A DNA stretch of 64,000 bases. It comes from Desertimonas sp963733085 (GTDB lineage: Bacteria; Actinomycetota; Acidimicrobiia; Acidimicrobiales; Ilumatobacteraceae). How positions within the stretch are numbered: the first letter of the stretch is position 1; each line of letters opens with the position of its first letter. Of this stretch, positions 8,804 to 18,084 are shown one piece after another. The position numbers and the translations under genes are program-made. The notes beneath the pieces are model-generated. The model was not told the DNA's origin. It saw only the letters and a program-made list of their open reading frames with translations, and searched no databases. Where the stretch lies: positions 186,001 to 250,000 of the forward strand of contig CAVTBY010000003.1 of assembly GCA_963733085.1 (NCBI GenBank), written 5' to 3'.

Positions 8804-9786
8804 TGGATCGTCGGTTCAGGCGGATCTGGAGCATGACCGCGCCGAGGCACAGGACGAGGATCACCGTGCTCAGCGCCGAGCCGTAGCCGAAGTCGGGCAG
8901 CCCGGGGTTGGCGAAGGCGACGCGGTACATGTACGTGCCGAGCACCTGCGAGGCGTTGACCGGGCCGCCCTGGGTCATCACCCAGATGACGTCGAACAGC
9001 TTGATGCCGTTGAGCAGGTTGAGGGTGATGACCAAGAGCGTCACCGGACGCAGCATCGGCACCGTGATCGAGCGCAGCTGCTGCAGGCCGTTGGCGCCGT
9101 CGACGCGGGCGGCCTCGTACAGCGTCGGGTCGATGCTCTGCATCCCGGCGTAGAAGACGATCACGTAGAGGCCGAGCTGCTGCCACACGGCGACGACGAC
9201 GATCACGTAGAGGACGAACCCTTCGTCGCCGAGCCAGTTGTGCCGCAACTCCTCGAGCCCGAAGCGAGCCGAGCAGCGTGTTGAGGCTGCCGAGGTTCGG
9301 TTCGAGGATCAGCTTCCACAGCCCACCGGTGACGACCCAGGAGATCACCGCCGGAATGAACAGGATCGTGCGGTACAGCGTGCCGAAGCGGCCCCAGCCC
9401 TGGGCGAAGAGGGAGGCGACGAGCATCGGCACGACGGTGAGGAGCACGGTCAGCACGGCCGTGAGGACGATGGTGACGAACAGGGCGCGGCGGAACACCG
9501 GGTCGTCGAGCATCCGCCGGTAGTTCTCCAGGCCGATCCACTCGGGGGCGCTGATCGCGTTCCAGCGCTGGAAGCCGATGAGGATCGTCTGGGTGATCGG
9601 GTAGCCGACGAAGACGAGGAAGAAGGCCAGTGCCGGCAACGTCATCGCCAGCCCGGTGATCCGTTCGGCACGCAGGCTCGGCCCGCCGAGCGAGGCGGGC
9701 GCCGGGCCCCACGGCGCCGGCGCCTCGTCGTCACACCCGACGTCCGCACCGGCGTGGACGTCCGGCTGCTCAGTCGCCGTAGTCAA
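8796..9786 (-). CDS. Carbohydrate ABC transporter permease (CUT1, MalF-like), one frameshift
   Basis: The first ~175 residues contain membrane segments such as MTLPALAFFLVFVGYPITQ and AVISWVVTGGLWKLI. Homology then continues one frame over from about 9260 with RHNWLGDEGFVLYVIV. The EAA loop EAARVDGANGLQQLRSITVP and the end LQIRLNRRSNV follow. The start is probably the TTG at 9784-9786, which overlaps the binding-protein stop. It pairs with the MalG-like subunit immediately downstream to form the membrane channel. A missing or extra base near 9260 is the simplest explanation for the split. Confidence 0.85.
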
Positions 9787-11145
9787 GCGTCGCCGCCACG
9801 GCCTCTATCTGCTCGGCGGCCTCGGCCGCGTCGATGTTGCCGGCGGTGAGCTCCATCGCCGTGTCGGCGACGATCTGCCCGGCGGGTCCGACGAGCCAGT
9901 GGCGGCAGCCGTCGGGCAGCCACGACGCCATCGTCGTGATCAGCGGGTCGGTGACCTGCTCGGCGGCGGACTGCGTGGCGGGCATCGAGGACGAGTCGAT
10001 CATCACCTTGCTGTAGACCTCCGGCGAGTAGAGGTACTCGATGAACGTCAGGGCGGCGTCCTTGTTCGGGCTGTTGTTGGCCACCGAGAAGGCGGCGCCG
10101 GCGGAGTTGCCGGTCCAGTGCCGCCCGCCGGCCTCGACGCGCCGGGGTCTTCATCACCCGCAGGCGTTCGACGAGCTCAGGCGGGCCGTCGGCGTAGATC
10201 GTCGGCGGGTTCCACGAACCGGAGTAGTAGGCGGCGCCGGCGCCTGCGTACAACGCGTTGAGACAGGCGATGTTGTCCATCCCCGTCATGCCCTCCTGCC
10301 AGAGGCCCTCGTCGATCGTCCGCTGGTACAGCGTGAGGGCGTCGACCACCGGTTGATCGGTCCACGTCGCCCCGTCGCGCTCGTCGAGTTGGCGGACCAG
10401 GTCGGGGTCGTCGCTGAAGCCGGTGATCATCGGGAACCAGGTGTCGTTGACGCTGAACCCGTTGTCGGCCTGGTGCATGACACCGAGATTCCCGGACACG
10501 TTGCTCTTGATCAGGTTCGACGCCTCGATCAACTCGTCCCACGTCTCCGGCTCGCCGTCGATGCCGGCGGCGGCGAACACGTCGGGGTCGTAGTAGATGC
10601 CCATCGTCTGGGCCATCCAGCCGATCGCGTACTGGGCGTCGCCGAGCACGAACATGCTGTTCGCCGACGGGAAGAAGTCGGCCATGAAGTCGGCGCCGAG
10701 CTCGGTGACGAGGTCGGCGGCGAGGCCTTGGCGGCCGAACTCGACGGAGTGCACGTGGGGGCCGTAGATCTCCGGCAGGTCGTCGCCGGCGGCGGCGGCG
10801 AGCAGCGCCGGAAGGTAGGCGCCCTCGACGTCGGCGATGACTCGCAACTCGACCTCGATGTTCGGGTTGGCCGCCTGGAAGTCCTCGATGACCTGCGGGA
10901 AGTAGTCCTCCTGCTCCACGTACCAGCTCCAGAACCGCACCGTGGCCGGGTTCCCGCTGGTGACCCGGCGCGACTGCGTGCGCCGTGTCGGCGGCCGGAG
11001 CGGGGCGGGCGGCGCTCGTCGTGGTGGCGAACAGCGACGGCAAGGCCAATCCGGCGGCGGCGCCGGCGGCGCCCTTCCTGATCACATCGCGGCGAGAGAT
11101 GCCTCCGCCGCTGGCGTTCTCGTGGTTGTCAGGCTCGTGTGACAT
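9770..11145 (-). CDS. Sugar ABC transporter substrate-binding protein with Tat signal, two frameshifts
   Basis: ATG 11145 opens a Tat-type signal: SRRDVIRKGAAGAAAGLALP, with the twin arginines in an RR-x-hydrophobic context. The mature domain reads on in a second frame from about 10985, with RFWSWYVEQEDYFPQVIEDF and IGWMAQTMGIYYDPD, as in extracellular solute-binding protein family 1. A further frame from about 10140 holds the C-terminal lobe, including KDAALTFIEYLYSPE, and the stop at 9770. The pieces together give a protein of normal size for the family. It is the first gene of the operon, and is transcribed away from the palindromic operators. The ligand is unknown; a beta-glucoside is suggested by the GH1 enzyme downstream. 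Confidence 0.85.
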
Positions 11146-11273
11146 GAGGTCGGAGTCCCCTTCTCTCTGACCGACGCCGGGTGCCGGCGTGGCGCTTTCG
11201 ATGGCGGTGCTCGGCCGGGCGACGGTGCTCAATGCCGGGCTCTGGCGGCACGCTGCCGGTCCGAATCCCCCGT

Positions 11274-11291
11274 GTTGACAGCGCTGTCAAC
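11274..11291. promoter_or_regulatory. Palindromic operator 1 (LacI-type)
   Basis: GTTGACAGCGCTGTCAAC is a perfect 18-base palindrome with the central CG expected for LacI-family sites. It lies between the divergent binding-protein and PhyH genes. Because TTGACA occurs in both arms, it may also serve as a -35 element in either direction. Confidence 0.78.
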
Positions 11292-11300
11292 CAGACAAAC

Positions 11301-12228
11301 ATGTTGCTGACAGCGCTGTCAAGGGAACCTATAGTCGAGCCCATCGGCAGCGACTTGCGAGAGCGTTTCGAGACCGACGGGTACGTGATCTGCGACGTCC
11401 TCGGCGATGACGAAATCACCGACTTCCTCGACGTGATGGAGCGCCTGCTCGCTACCGACGTGCAACCTCTGGACGACACGGTCCACGACGCGGCCTACCA
11501 GCACTTCGGCGACGAGCTCAGCGACTTCGGCCGCGAGTCACGGCAGTACTACTTCCATCTCCTCACCAGGCCGGGCACCGAGCCGATCCACTCGGCCTTC
11601 TACCAGCCAGCGGTGCTCGGCGTCGTCGAGCAGTTGCTCGGACCTCAGCCGATCGTCAACAACGCTTCGATCCTCGTGTTCAACCCCGGCGTGACGTATG
11701 TCCAGGGCTGGCACCGCGACGTCATTCAGATTCCCGAGGACGAAATCGAGGACTGGCTGTTCTCGCCGGAGCGGCATCACAACTCGGTGCAGATCAACCT
11801 GCCACTCGTCGACGAGCAGTGCCTATGGGTCGTGCCGGGCAGCCACCGGCGACCGAACACCGACGAGGAGAACGCCGTCGTTCGCCGGCAGCAAGCACTA
11901 CTCCGCCATCGACGTCGACATGCCCGGCGCCGTGCCGGTGCCACTCCGTGCCGGCCAGGCCGTGTTCTACAACAACAACCTCATCCACCGCGGCCACTCC
12001 ACCGACCCCACCGCTGCCCGCCGGACGTTGCACATGGGTTACCACAGCGCCACCCGCCCACCAACGTGGCACTTCTACTTGCTCGACGCAGATCGACTGA
12101 CCGACGAGTATCTGGCCCGCCTCGACCCGACGATGCGCCAAATGATGGACGACTACCTCGCCTGCCGCGCCGAGTACCCCGAGATGTCAGCCACGTGGCA
12201 GCGCGACTTCGGCGCCGTCGCCACCTAG
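11301..12228 (+). CDS. PhyH-family Fe(II)/2-oxoglutarate-dependent dioxygenase, one frameshift
   Basis: The phytanoyl-CoA dioxygenase fold is shown by the N-terminal FETDGYVICDVLGDDEI, by the iron-binding HxD in VQGWHRDVIQ, and by the distal iron ligand His with 2-oxoglutarate Arg region in NNNLIHRGHSTDPTAARR. The last part lies in a second frame entered near 11885, so one base is probably lost there. The start is uncertain. ATG 11301 lies upstream of a good -10 at 11330; a leaderless or short-leader start at TTG 11355 or GTG 11385 would fit that promoter better. It is divergent from the sugar operon and shares its operators, so it is probably co-regulated and may oxidise a product of the same pathway (inference). 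Confidence 0.82.
11307..11335 (+). promoter_or_regulatory. Predicted sigma-70 promoter for the PhyH gene
   Basis: CTGACA at 11307-11312 and TATAGT at 11330-11335 are separated by 17 bases. The -35 is embedded in operator 2, so repressor binding would occlude it. Transcription would start near 11342, which conflicts with the ATG at 11301 as start codon. Confidence 0.55.
11308..11321. promoter_or_regulatory. Palindromic operator 2 (LacI-type)
   Basis: TGACAGCGCTGTCA is a perfect 14-base palindrome, identical to the core of operator 1. The centres of the two sites are 32 bases apart, about three helical turns, which would let two dimers bind the same DNA face. The site overlaps the -35 of the predicted promoter for the PhyH gene. 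Confidence 0.78.
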
Positions 12229-12267
12229 ATCTGGTCATCGTGCCTGCTAGACCAGGAAATCGCTGAG

Positions 12268-12339
12268 CGCCCTCGGCAGGATTCGAACCTGCGCACACGG
12301 CTCCGGAGGCCGATGCTCTATCCCCTGAGCTACGAGGGC
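12268..12339 (-). tRNA. tRNA-Arg (anticodon CCG)
   Basis: Read on the minus strand, a full cloverleaf is seen. The acceptor stem GCCCTCG pairs with CGAGGGC. A D arm GCTC/GAGC and an anticodon loop CTCCGGA (anticodon CCG) follow, and the T arm is GCAGG-TTCGAAT-CCTGC. The discriminator is G and CCA is not encoded. The length is 72 bases. Confidence 0.95.
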
Positions 12340-12368
12340 GGAGAGGGAGAGGCTATCGACGCCCGGGG

Positions 12369-13232
12369 TCAGCTGGCCGCTTCGGCGACGGCGTGGAGGG
12401 CGCCCGGGTAGCGCCCGTTGAGCTGGTCGAGTGCCGCGGACGTCGCGTCGTCGGCGGCCATCCAGACCACGAGGTGCTGTTCGTCGCTGTCGCCGAGTAG
12501 CAGCATCTCGGTCGTCAGCCGCAGGGCGCCGACGTCGGGGTGAACGAGGTGGGTCGCCGAGGAGCGCCTGGGTGTTTCGGCGTAGCCAGCCCATCGTCTG
12601 TCGAACGCAACGCCGGCAGCCGTGGACAGCTCGGCCACGAGCCGATCAAGAGCGGGATCGGCGCACGACGCGCCGGCGCGAAGCACCGCTGCTTGCTCGT
12701 CGGCGGCAGCTTCCCATGCAACGAACGTCGATGCGGCGCGTGGATCGGCAAACGTGAATCGGGCGAGATTGGGTTCGTCGCCATCGAGCATGCCAACCGG
12801 TCTGGCGATGCGTTCGAACGCCGTGTTCCACGCCAGGACGTCGGTCAGCCGATTGACGACGAACGCTGCGCTCGGTTCCAAGGCATCGAGCATCGCCAAA
12901 ACGCTTGGCCGTACCTGGCGGGCGAGCGGCCGGCCGTTCGGGCACAGCTCGGGACCGCTGCTCACGGCGGCGAGCATGCGCAAATGCCCCCGATCCTCTT
13001 CATCGAGTCTCAGGGCATCGGCAAGGGCAGCGAGCACCTGAGCCGACGGTCGCCGGTCGCGGCCCTGCTCCAGGCGCACGAGATAGTCGACGCTGATGCC
13101 GGCCAGCGTGGCCAGCTCGGCACGGCGCAGTCCCGGCGTTCGTCGGCGCGTCCCCACCGGAAGCCCGACGGTGGACGGGCTCACGGCTTCGCGACGACTG
13201 CGCAGGAAGCGACCGAGGTCACCTTCCATCAT
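12369..13232 (-). CDS. XRE-family regulator with MmyB-like ligand-binding domain
   Basis: About 287 residues from the ATG pair at 13232/13229. The N-terminal HTH covers about residues 25-75: LRRAELATLAGISVDYLVRL, then QGRDRRPSAQVLAALADALR. The rest matches the MmyB-like PAS-related domain seen in many actinobacterial regulators, with FVVNRLTDVLAWN and a late HLVHPDVGALRL segment. An upstream in-frame ATG at 13310 was rejected because the extra sequence resembles nothing and overlaps the YceI promoter region. It is divergent from the YceI gene, which may be a target. The ligand is unknown. Confidence 0.87.
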   Translation of the reverse strand: MMEGDLGRFLRSRREAVSPSTVGLPVGTRRRTPGLRRAELATLAGISVDYLVRLEQGRDRRPSAQVLAALADALRLDEEDRGHLRMLAAVSSGPELCPNGRPLARQVRPSVLAMLDALEPSAAFVVNRLTDVLAWNTAFERIARPVGMLDGDEPNLARFTFADPRAASTFVAWEAAADEQAAVLRAGASCADPALDRLVAELSTAAGVAFDRRWAGYAETPRRSSATHLVHPDVGALRLTTEMLLLGDSDEQHLVVWMAADDATSAALDQLNGRYPGALHAVAEAAS

Positions 13233-13335
13233 TGGGTCCAAGTCTGCCACCTCCACCGGCGCGTTGCCTGGCCCTGACAGGGCCAGCATCGCTGCGGCCT
13301 TCCCAGTCACGCCCTACGGCCCCATTGTGGCTCGC

Positions 13336-13884
13336 ATGAGCAACACGCTGACCACTCCCCTTCCACTCGTCGCCGGCCACTGGCCGCTCGACGCCAACCA
13401 CTCCCGGGTCGGATTCAGCATCCGCCACCTCGGCGTCGCCAAGGTCCGCGGGCTGTTCCGTGACGTCGACGCGACTTTTCACATCGGCGAGTCACTCGAC
13501 GACACGTCGATATCCGCCACCGTCGCTCTCGCCTCGATCGACACCGCCAACGCCGAGCGGGACGCCCACGCCCGTGCCGCCGACCTGCTCGACGTGGAAC
13601 GGCGGCCGACGATGACGTTCGTGTCGACGTCGATCACCGGCACGGGTTCGGACTGGAGCCTTCTGGGCGACCTGACGATCGGCGATGTCACCCGCCCGAT
13701 GCAGTTCGCAGTCGAGTTCGGGGGGGTCGCCGATTTCGTCGACGGCACGCGGCACGCCGGCTTCGAGGCGACCGGCGAGTTGCGACGCAAGGATTTCGGC
13801 CTCGACTTCGGCCCGCTCGGAGCGTTCCTCGGCGACGTCGTCAAGATCGACCTCGATCTCGAGTTCATCGAGCCGCAGGGCTGA
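13336..13884 (+). CDS. YceI-family lipid-binding protein
   Basis: 182 residues with the YceI lipocalin-like pattern. WPLDANHSRVGFSIRHLGVAKVRGLF opens the barrel (written over two segments of the family motif). SISATVALASIDTANAERDAH and RRKDFGLDFGP follow. These proteins bind isoprenoid or other amphiphilic lipids. No signal peptide is evident, so a cytoplasmic form is likely, as in many actinobacteria. It is divergent from the XRE regulator and convergent with the hemolysin III-like gene. The family is certain; the ligand is not known. Confidence 0.9.
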   Translation: MSNTLTTPLPLVAGHWPLDANHSRVGFSIRHLGVAKVRGLFRDVDATFHIGESLDDTSISATVALASIDTANAERDAHARAADLLDVERRPTMTFVSTSITGTGSDWSLLGDLTIGDVTRPMQFAVEFGGVADFVDGTRHAGFEATGELRRKDFGLDFGPLGAFLGDVVKIDLDLEFIEPQG

Positions 13885-13893
13885 CGGCGCGGG

Positions 13894-14556
13894 TCAGGCG
13901 GCGAGCAGGTAGATGCTCAGCCAGTGACAGAACGCCGCGGCGACGACGCACGTGTGCCAGACCTCGTGGAAACCGAACGTTGACGGCCACGGGTTCGGTC
14001 GCCCGAGGGCGAAGATGACCGCCCCGGCCGTGTAGAGCAAGCCACCGGCGGCGAGCAGCGCCAGTTCCGGGCCGGCGAGGGCCTGCACGAAGGCGACCGG
14101 ATGGACGACGAGGAACCATCCGAAGCCGAGGTAGATCACGGCCCCGAGCACGGTCGGGCCGTCGAACCACACCATACGCAGCACGATTCCCGTCACGGCG
14201 ATCGACCAGACGAGCGCGAGTAGCACTGTCTGCGTGGCTCCGGACATCCCGAGAACGATCACGCCCGTGTAGGTGCCGGCGATGGCGACGAGAATCGTCG
14301 CATGGTCGAGTCGGCGCAGCAGACGGCGTTCACGGGAGAACAGGCTGGGCAGGTGGTAGATGCCGCTCACCGTGAGCATCGCTATCACGCAGACCCCGTA
14401 GATGATCGCCGCCGCGCGGGTACCGCCGGTCGGGGCCCGAGTGGCGAGCAGCACAGTGAGGCAGATCGCCACGGGCACCGAGCCGCGGTGGATCACGCCT
14501 CGCAGCGCCGGCCGCAGCACCTGGATGTCGCTCTCGATCATCGTTGACGCCGTCAT
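13894..14556 (-). CDS. Hemolysin III / PAQR-family membrane protein
   Basis: 220 residues with about seven membrane segments. Family markers are SGIYHLPS, RRLDHATILVAIAGTYTG and the late HEVWHTCVVAAAFCHW, which hold the conserved Asp and His residues of the HlyIII/PAQR (CREST) superfamily metal site. The start overlaps the stop of the enoyl-CoA hydratase gene as ATGA, so the two are coupled. Members have been called hemolysins, but their cellular role is unclear; a hydrolase-like activity on lipids has been proposed for the superfamily. The reading frame is intact. Confidence 0.87.
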   Translation of the reverse strand: MTASTMIESDIQVLRPALRGVIHRGSVPVAICLTVLLATRAPTGGTRAAAIIYGVCVIAMLTVSGIYHLPSLFSRERRLLRRLDHATILVAIAGTYTGVIVLGMSGATQTVLLALVWSIAVTGIVLRMVWFDGPTVLGAVIYLGFGWFLVVHPVAFVQALAGPELALLAAGGLLYTAGAVIFALGRPNPWPSTFGFHEVWHTCVVAAAFCHWLSIYLLAA

Positions 14557-15371
14557 TTCTCACCTCCTCGTGCGGTACCGCGATCGCTCGTGCCGTGACG
14601 CCCGGCGCCGGCGGTGAACCGTGCCGCGCCCGCCAGGGTCTCGCCACTTTCTATCGTCGCCCGCCCGTAGTGGGCCTCGTTGATCGTCGCCGTCCCGATC
14701 TCGAGATCCCACTGCTCGATCGCCGAACGCCGGTCGTTACGCATGCACCGTTGCGGCAGAGCCGCAAGCTCGTTAGCCAGTGCGACCGCCGCGAACAGTG
14801 CTTCGCCTGGCGCCGTGACACGGTTGACGAGGCCGATCCGCTCCGCTTCGATGCCGTCGATGCCCCGCCCGGTGAGGATCAGGTCGATCGCCCTGCTGTG
14901 ACCGATCAGGCGCGGCAGGTTGATCGTGCCCCGGTCTACCAGCGGCACTCCGAAGCGGCGGCAGAACACACCGAGCACGGCGTCGGACGAGGCGACACGG
15001 AGATCGCACCACAGCGCCAGTTCCAGACCACCGGCGACCGCAGGACCTTCGATGGCGGCGATCACCGGCTTCGACAACGACAAGCGCGTCGGCCCCATCG
15101 GACCGGGACCGTCGTCCGACACCGGACGACGATCGCCGTCCGCCAACGCCTTGAGGTCGGCGCCGGCACAGAAATGGCCACCTGCCCCGGTCAGCACGGC
15201 GACTGCCAGCGAGTCGTCGGCATCGAAGTCGACGAAGGCGTCGAGGAGCGCCGTGGCGGCTACCGAGTCGACGGCGTTGCGTCGCGCAGCGCGATCGATG
15301 GTGACGACGCGGACAGGCCCGTCGTCGTCGACGCGCACTCCGCCGTCAGAGACAGCCCGCCGGTCTGTCAT
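14553..15371 (-). CDS. Enoyl-CoA hydratase/isomerase family protein
   Basis: 272 residues with the crotonase fold. VVTIDRAARRNAVDSVA is near the N-terminus, the oxyanion-hole segment is GGHFCAGADLKALADG, and KPVIAAIEGPAVAGGLELAL holds the second backbone NH. The usual second catalytic Glu position reads DRGTINLP rather than the common E, so the hydratase reaction itself is uncertain and an isomerase or other crotonase reaction is possible. It is the first gene of a two-gene operon with the HlyIII-like protein and is divergent from the metallopeptidase. Confidence 0.87.
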   Translation of the reverse strand: MTDRRAVSDGGVRVDDDGPVRVVTIDRAARRNAVDSVAATALLDAFVDFDADDSLAVAVLTGAGGHFCAGADLKALADGDRRPVSDDGPGPMGPTRLSLSKPVIAAIEGPAVAGGLELALWCDLRVASSDAVLGVFCRRFGVPLVDRGTINLPRLIGHSRAIDLILTGRGIDGIEAERIGLVNRVTAPGEALFAAVALANELAALPQRCMRNDRRSAIEQWDLEIGTATINEAHYGRATIESGETLAGAARFTAGAGRHGTSDRGTARGGEK

Positions 15372-15412
15372 GTGAGGATTCTCGCGCGGACGTCGGCCAA
15401 ACTGCTCGCAAT

Positions 15413-16376
15413 ATGCAGCGATTGGCGTGCCCGACGTGTGGCAACGAAGTCTTCTTCGACTCGTTGCAGTGTGTGGTGTGTTGGACGGAGTTGGCGTTCG
15501 AGGTTGGCATCGGCGGAGCGCTGACGATCAGCGATGCCCGCCTCGTCGGAACCTGCCTGATGCGCGACTCCTGGCAGTGCAACTGGCGACCGCAGGCGAG
15601 CGGGCTGTGTAGGAGCTGCGTCATCGTCGAGGCCGGGACACATTCCAACAACGCCCTGCTCGTGCCGTTCCTCGGCGCCCAGCGACGGTCTCTGGCACAG
15701 CTCAGCGAGCTCGGCATCGACTGGTCGGTGAACGCATTGGATGGCGCGGTCCAGCCATCGCTGCTGTTCACCTACCGATCCACCGGATCGGGCGAGCCGG
15801 CGACGATCGGTCACCTCGACGGATTGATCACGCTCGACCTCGACGAGGCCGATCCGGCCCAGCGCGAGCAGATTCGGGCAAACCTCGGCGAGCAGTACCG
15901 CACTCCGCTCGGGCACATCCGCCACGAGCTCGGCCACTACGTCTGGCAGCGCTACGTCGCCGGCGATCCGGCCCGGCTCGAGGAGTTTCGCGACGTCTTC
16001 GGCGACGAGACCATCGACTATGCCCAGTCCCTCGACGACCACTACTCCCACGGCGACGACGGGAGTTGGCGGGACGATCACGTGTCGTTTTACGCCGCGG
16101 CCCACCCGTGGGAAGACTATGCCGAGTCCTGGGCGCAGGTGATGCACGTCCACGACGTCGTGTCGACGGGATCTGCATGGGGGTTCGTGGACTCGCCCGG
16201 CGAGCCGTTCGACCCGGCGCAGTGGATGTCCGACCGCGGTGCTGGCGACGCTCGCCGCCAACGAGCTCGCCCGGGCGATGGGGATGCGCGATCTCTACCC
16301 GTTCGCCCTGTCGCCTGGCGCCCGCCGCAAGATCGAGGTGGCGTGGCGTCTGACACGGTCCGACCGTTCCGCTTGA
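15413..16376 (+). CDS. Zinc-ribbon metallopeptidase (Peptidase_Mx-like), one frameshift
   Basis: The N-terminus has a zinc-ribbon pattern with CPTCGNE and a second CVVC pair. The central HIRHELGHYVWQRY holds the HExxH-like zinc site (HELGH), and a downstream HPWEDYAESWAQVMHVHD is typical of the putative zinc-binding metallopeptidase family with an N-terminal ribbon. After QWMSDR at about 16235 the frame changes. The continuation AVLATLAANELARAMGMRDL ends at TGA 16374-16376, as expected for the family C-terminus. A one-base error is likely. Its substrate is unknown. The stop is 102 bases before the start of the alpha-glucoside binding protein. Confidence 0.83.
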
Positions 16377-16478
16377 CCCATCGCGCCACGTCGGGCAATG
16401 TGGCGGGGCCGGATCCCTCCGGCCGACAACCACTGTGAGAATCGGCGGCGCGCAGTCGCCGGAGACAAGGGGGAACAA

Positions 16479-17978
16479 ATGCGTTCACGCTCACGGGTCA
16501 GGTCGCTGTTCGTGCCGCTGGCAATTGTTGGAGTGTTGGGCGCCGCGAGCGTCGCCAGCGCCGGCACGGACACCACGACTCCCGAAGACACCGCCGCCGC
16601 GGGCACGGAACCCGCCGGCACCGAAGCACCTGCGGGCACTGACGCACCGACCGGCACCGACGCTGCCGGCGGCGGGGCCGGAGCCGGCAGTGGCGCCAAC
16701 AGCGGCATCGAAGGCGCCGATCTCGCCGGTACCGAGGTGTCGATCATCAGCGTCGAGACCTCGGGCAGCACCGAGGGCGATGCGATGGTCGCCGCCCTCA
16801 ACGAGTTCGGCGAAGCCAACGGGATCACGATCAACTACGTGGGCACCGGCACGTTCGAGGACGACATCGGTACTCAGGTGGGCGCCGGCACGCCGCCCGA
16901 CATCGCGGCATTCCCGCAGCCGGGTTTCCTCGCCTCGTTCGCGCGGACGGGCGACGTCCTGCCGCTTCCCGATGACGTCGTCGCCACCGTCAGCGAGAAC
17001 TGGCCCGCAGGCTGGTTGTCGTTCGGCAACGTCGACGGAACCCAGTACGGCGTGCCGATCAAGGCCGACCTCAAGCCGCTCGTCTGGTACATGCCGGCGA
17101 GCTTCGCCGAGGCGGGCTACGAGGTCCCCGAGACGTTCGACGACTTCTTCGCCCTCACCGAGCAGATGATCGAGAACGGCGACACGCCGCTCTGCATCGG
17201 CATCGAGGACGGGGCGGCGACAGGGTGGCCGTTCACCGACTGGGTGGAAGAGTTCATCCTCCGCGAGCAGGGGATCGAGTTCTACAACCAGTGGGCAAGC
17301 CACGAGATTCCATTCAACTCGCCGGAGGTCGTCGACACGATGCAGCGGGTCATCGACCTCTGGAACACCGAGGGTATGGTCTTCGCCGCCGGCGGGTCGA
17401 TCGCCGCCACGGCGATGGGCGAGAACGGCGAACCGCTGGTCGCCGGCGACTGCATGATGCACAAGCAGTCCAACTTCTACGGTTCCTTCATCACCAATGC
17501 GGGGGCATCGTTCGGAACGGAGGAAGGCCAGGTCGACACGTTCTACTTCCCGGCCAACGAGGGCCGGCCGACACTCGTCGGCGGGATCAACGTTGCCGCC
17601 TTCCGTGACGCGCCGGAGGTGTGGGCAGTCATGCAGTACCTCGGCTCTCCCGAGTTCGCCAACGCCCGCCAGACCGCCCAGGCCGAGATCAACGCCGACG
17701 TCGGCGTCTCGGGATTCCTGACGGCGAACCTCAACGCGGACCAGTCGCTGTGGAACGAGTTGGAGCAGGCAATGCTCGAGATCCTGGCGACTGGTGACCC
17801 GGTGGCCTTCGATGCATCGGACCTGATGCCCGGCGAGGTCGGCGCGGGGACCTTCTGGTCAGAAGGCGTCGCCCTCGTGAACGGCGATATCGACGCCCAG
17901 ACGGCGGCCGACAACATCGAGGCGTCGTGGCCGGCCGGCGGTGCCAGCGAGGAGGCTCCGGCAACGACCGGCGGCTAA
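16479..17978 (+). CDS. Alpha-glucoside-type ABC transporter substrate-binding protein (AglE-like)
   Basis: 499 residues from ATG 16479, preceded by a purine-rich AAGGGGG ribosome site. The signal peptide ends near SVASAG. A linker of about 50 residues rich in Thr, Pro, Gly and Ala follows, of a type common in secreted actinobacterial proteins. The mature domain is a family 1 solute-binding protein, with EVSIISVETSG, YGVPIKADLKPLVWYMP and GDCMMHKQSNFYGSFI. Two AglF/AglG-like permeases follow. A strong hairpin at 18006-18037 separates it from them, which would favour more binding protein than channel. An alpha-glucoside or trehalose-like ligand is suggested only by similarity of the permeases. 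Confidence 0.88.
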   Translation: MRSRSRVRSLFVPLAIVGVLGAASVASAGTDTTTPEDTAAAGTEPAGTEAPAGTDAPTGTDAAGGGAGAGSGANSGIEGADLAGTEVSIISVETSGSTEGDAMVAALNEFGEANGITINYVGTGTFEDDIGTQVGAGTPPDIAAFPQPGFLASFARTGDVLPLPDDVVATVSENWPAGWLSFGNVDGTQYGVPIKADLKPLVWYMPASFAEAGYEVPETFDDFFALTEQMIENGDTPLCIGIEDGAATGWPFTDWVEEFILREQGIEFYNQWASHEIPFNSPEVVDTMQRVIDLWNTEGMVFAAGGSIAATAMGENGEPLVAGDCMMHKQSNFYGSFITNAGASFGTEEGQVDTFYFPANEGRPTLVGGINVAAFRDAPEVWAVMQYLGSPEFANARQTAQAEINADVGVSGFLTANLNADQSLWNELEQAMLEILATGDPVAFDASDLMPGEVGAGTFWSEGVALVNGDIDAQTAADNIEASWPAGGASEEAPATTGG

Positions 17979-18005
17979 AGCGGTCGCCACACAACGCGAG
18001 TCCAG

Positions 18006-18037
18006 TGGGCTCCGGTCACCTCGGTGGCCGGAGCCCA
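18006..18037 (+). terminator. Intercistronic hairpin after the binding protein
   Basis: TGGGCTCCGG at 18006-18015 pairs perfectly with CCGGAGCCCA at 18028-18037 around a 12-base loop. It lies 27 bases after the stop codon and 48 bases before the next start. It is more likely an attenuator or mRNA-stabilising stem than a full terminator, because no T run follows. Confidence 0.7.
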
Positions 18038-18084
18038 TTCGCGTTCTGACTAGCGTGGCGAAAGGACGGGAGGAGGAGATTCGC

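Noticed and set aside
14553..15371. Specific naming of the crotonase gene as enoyl-CoA hydratase paaF/echA
   Set aside because: The second catalytic acid region is atypical (DRGTINLP), so only the superfamily can be supported.
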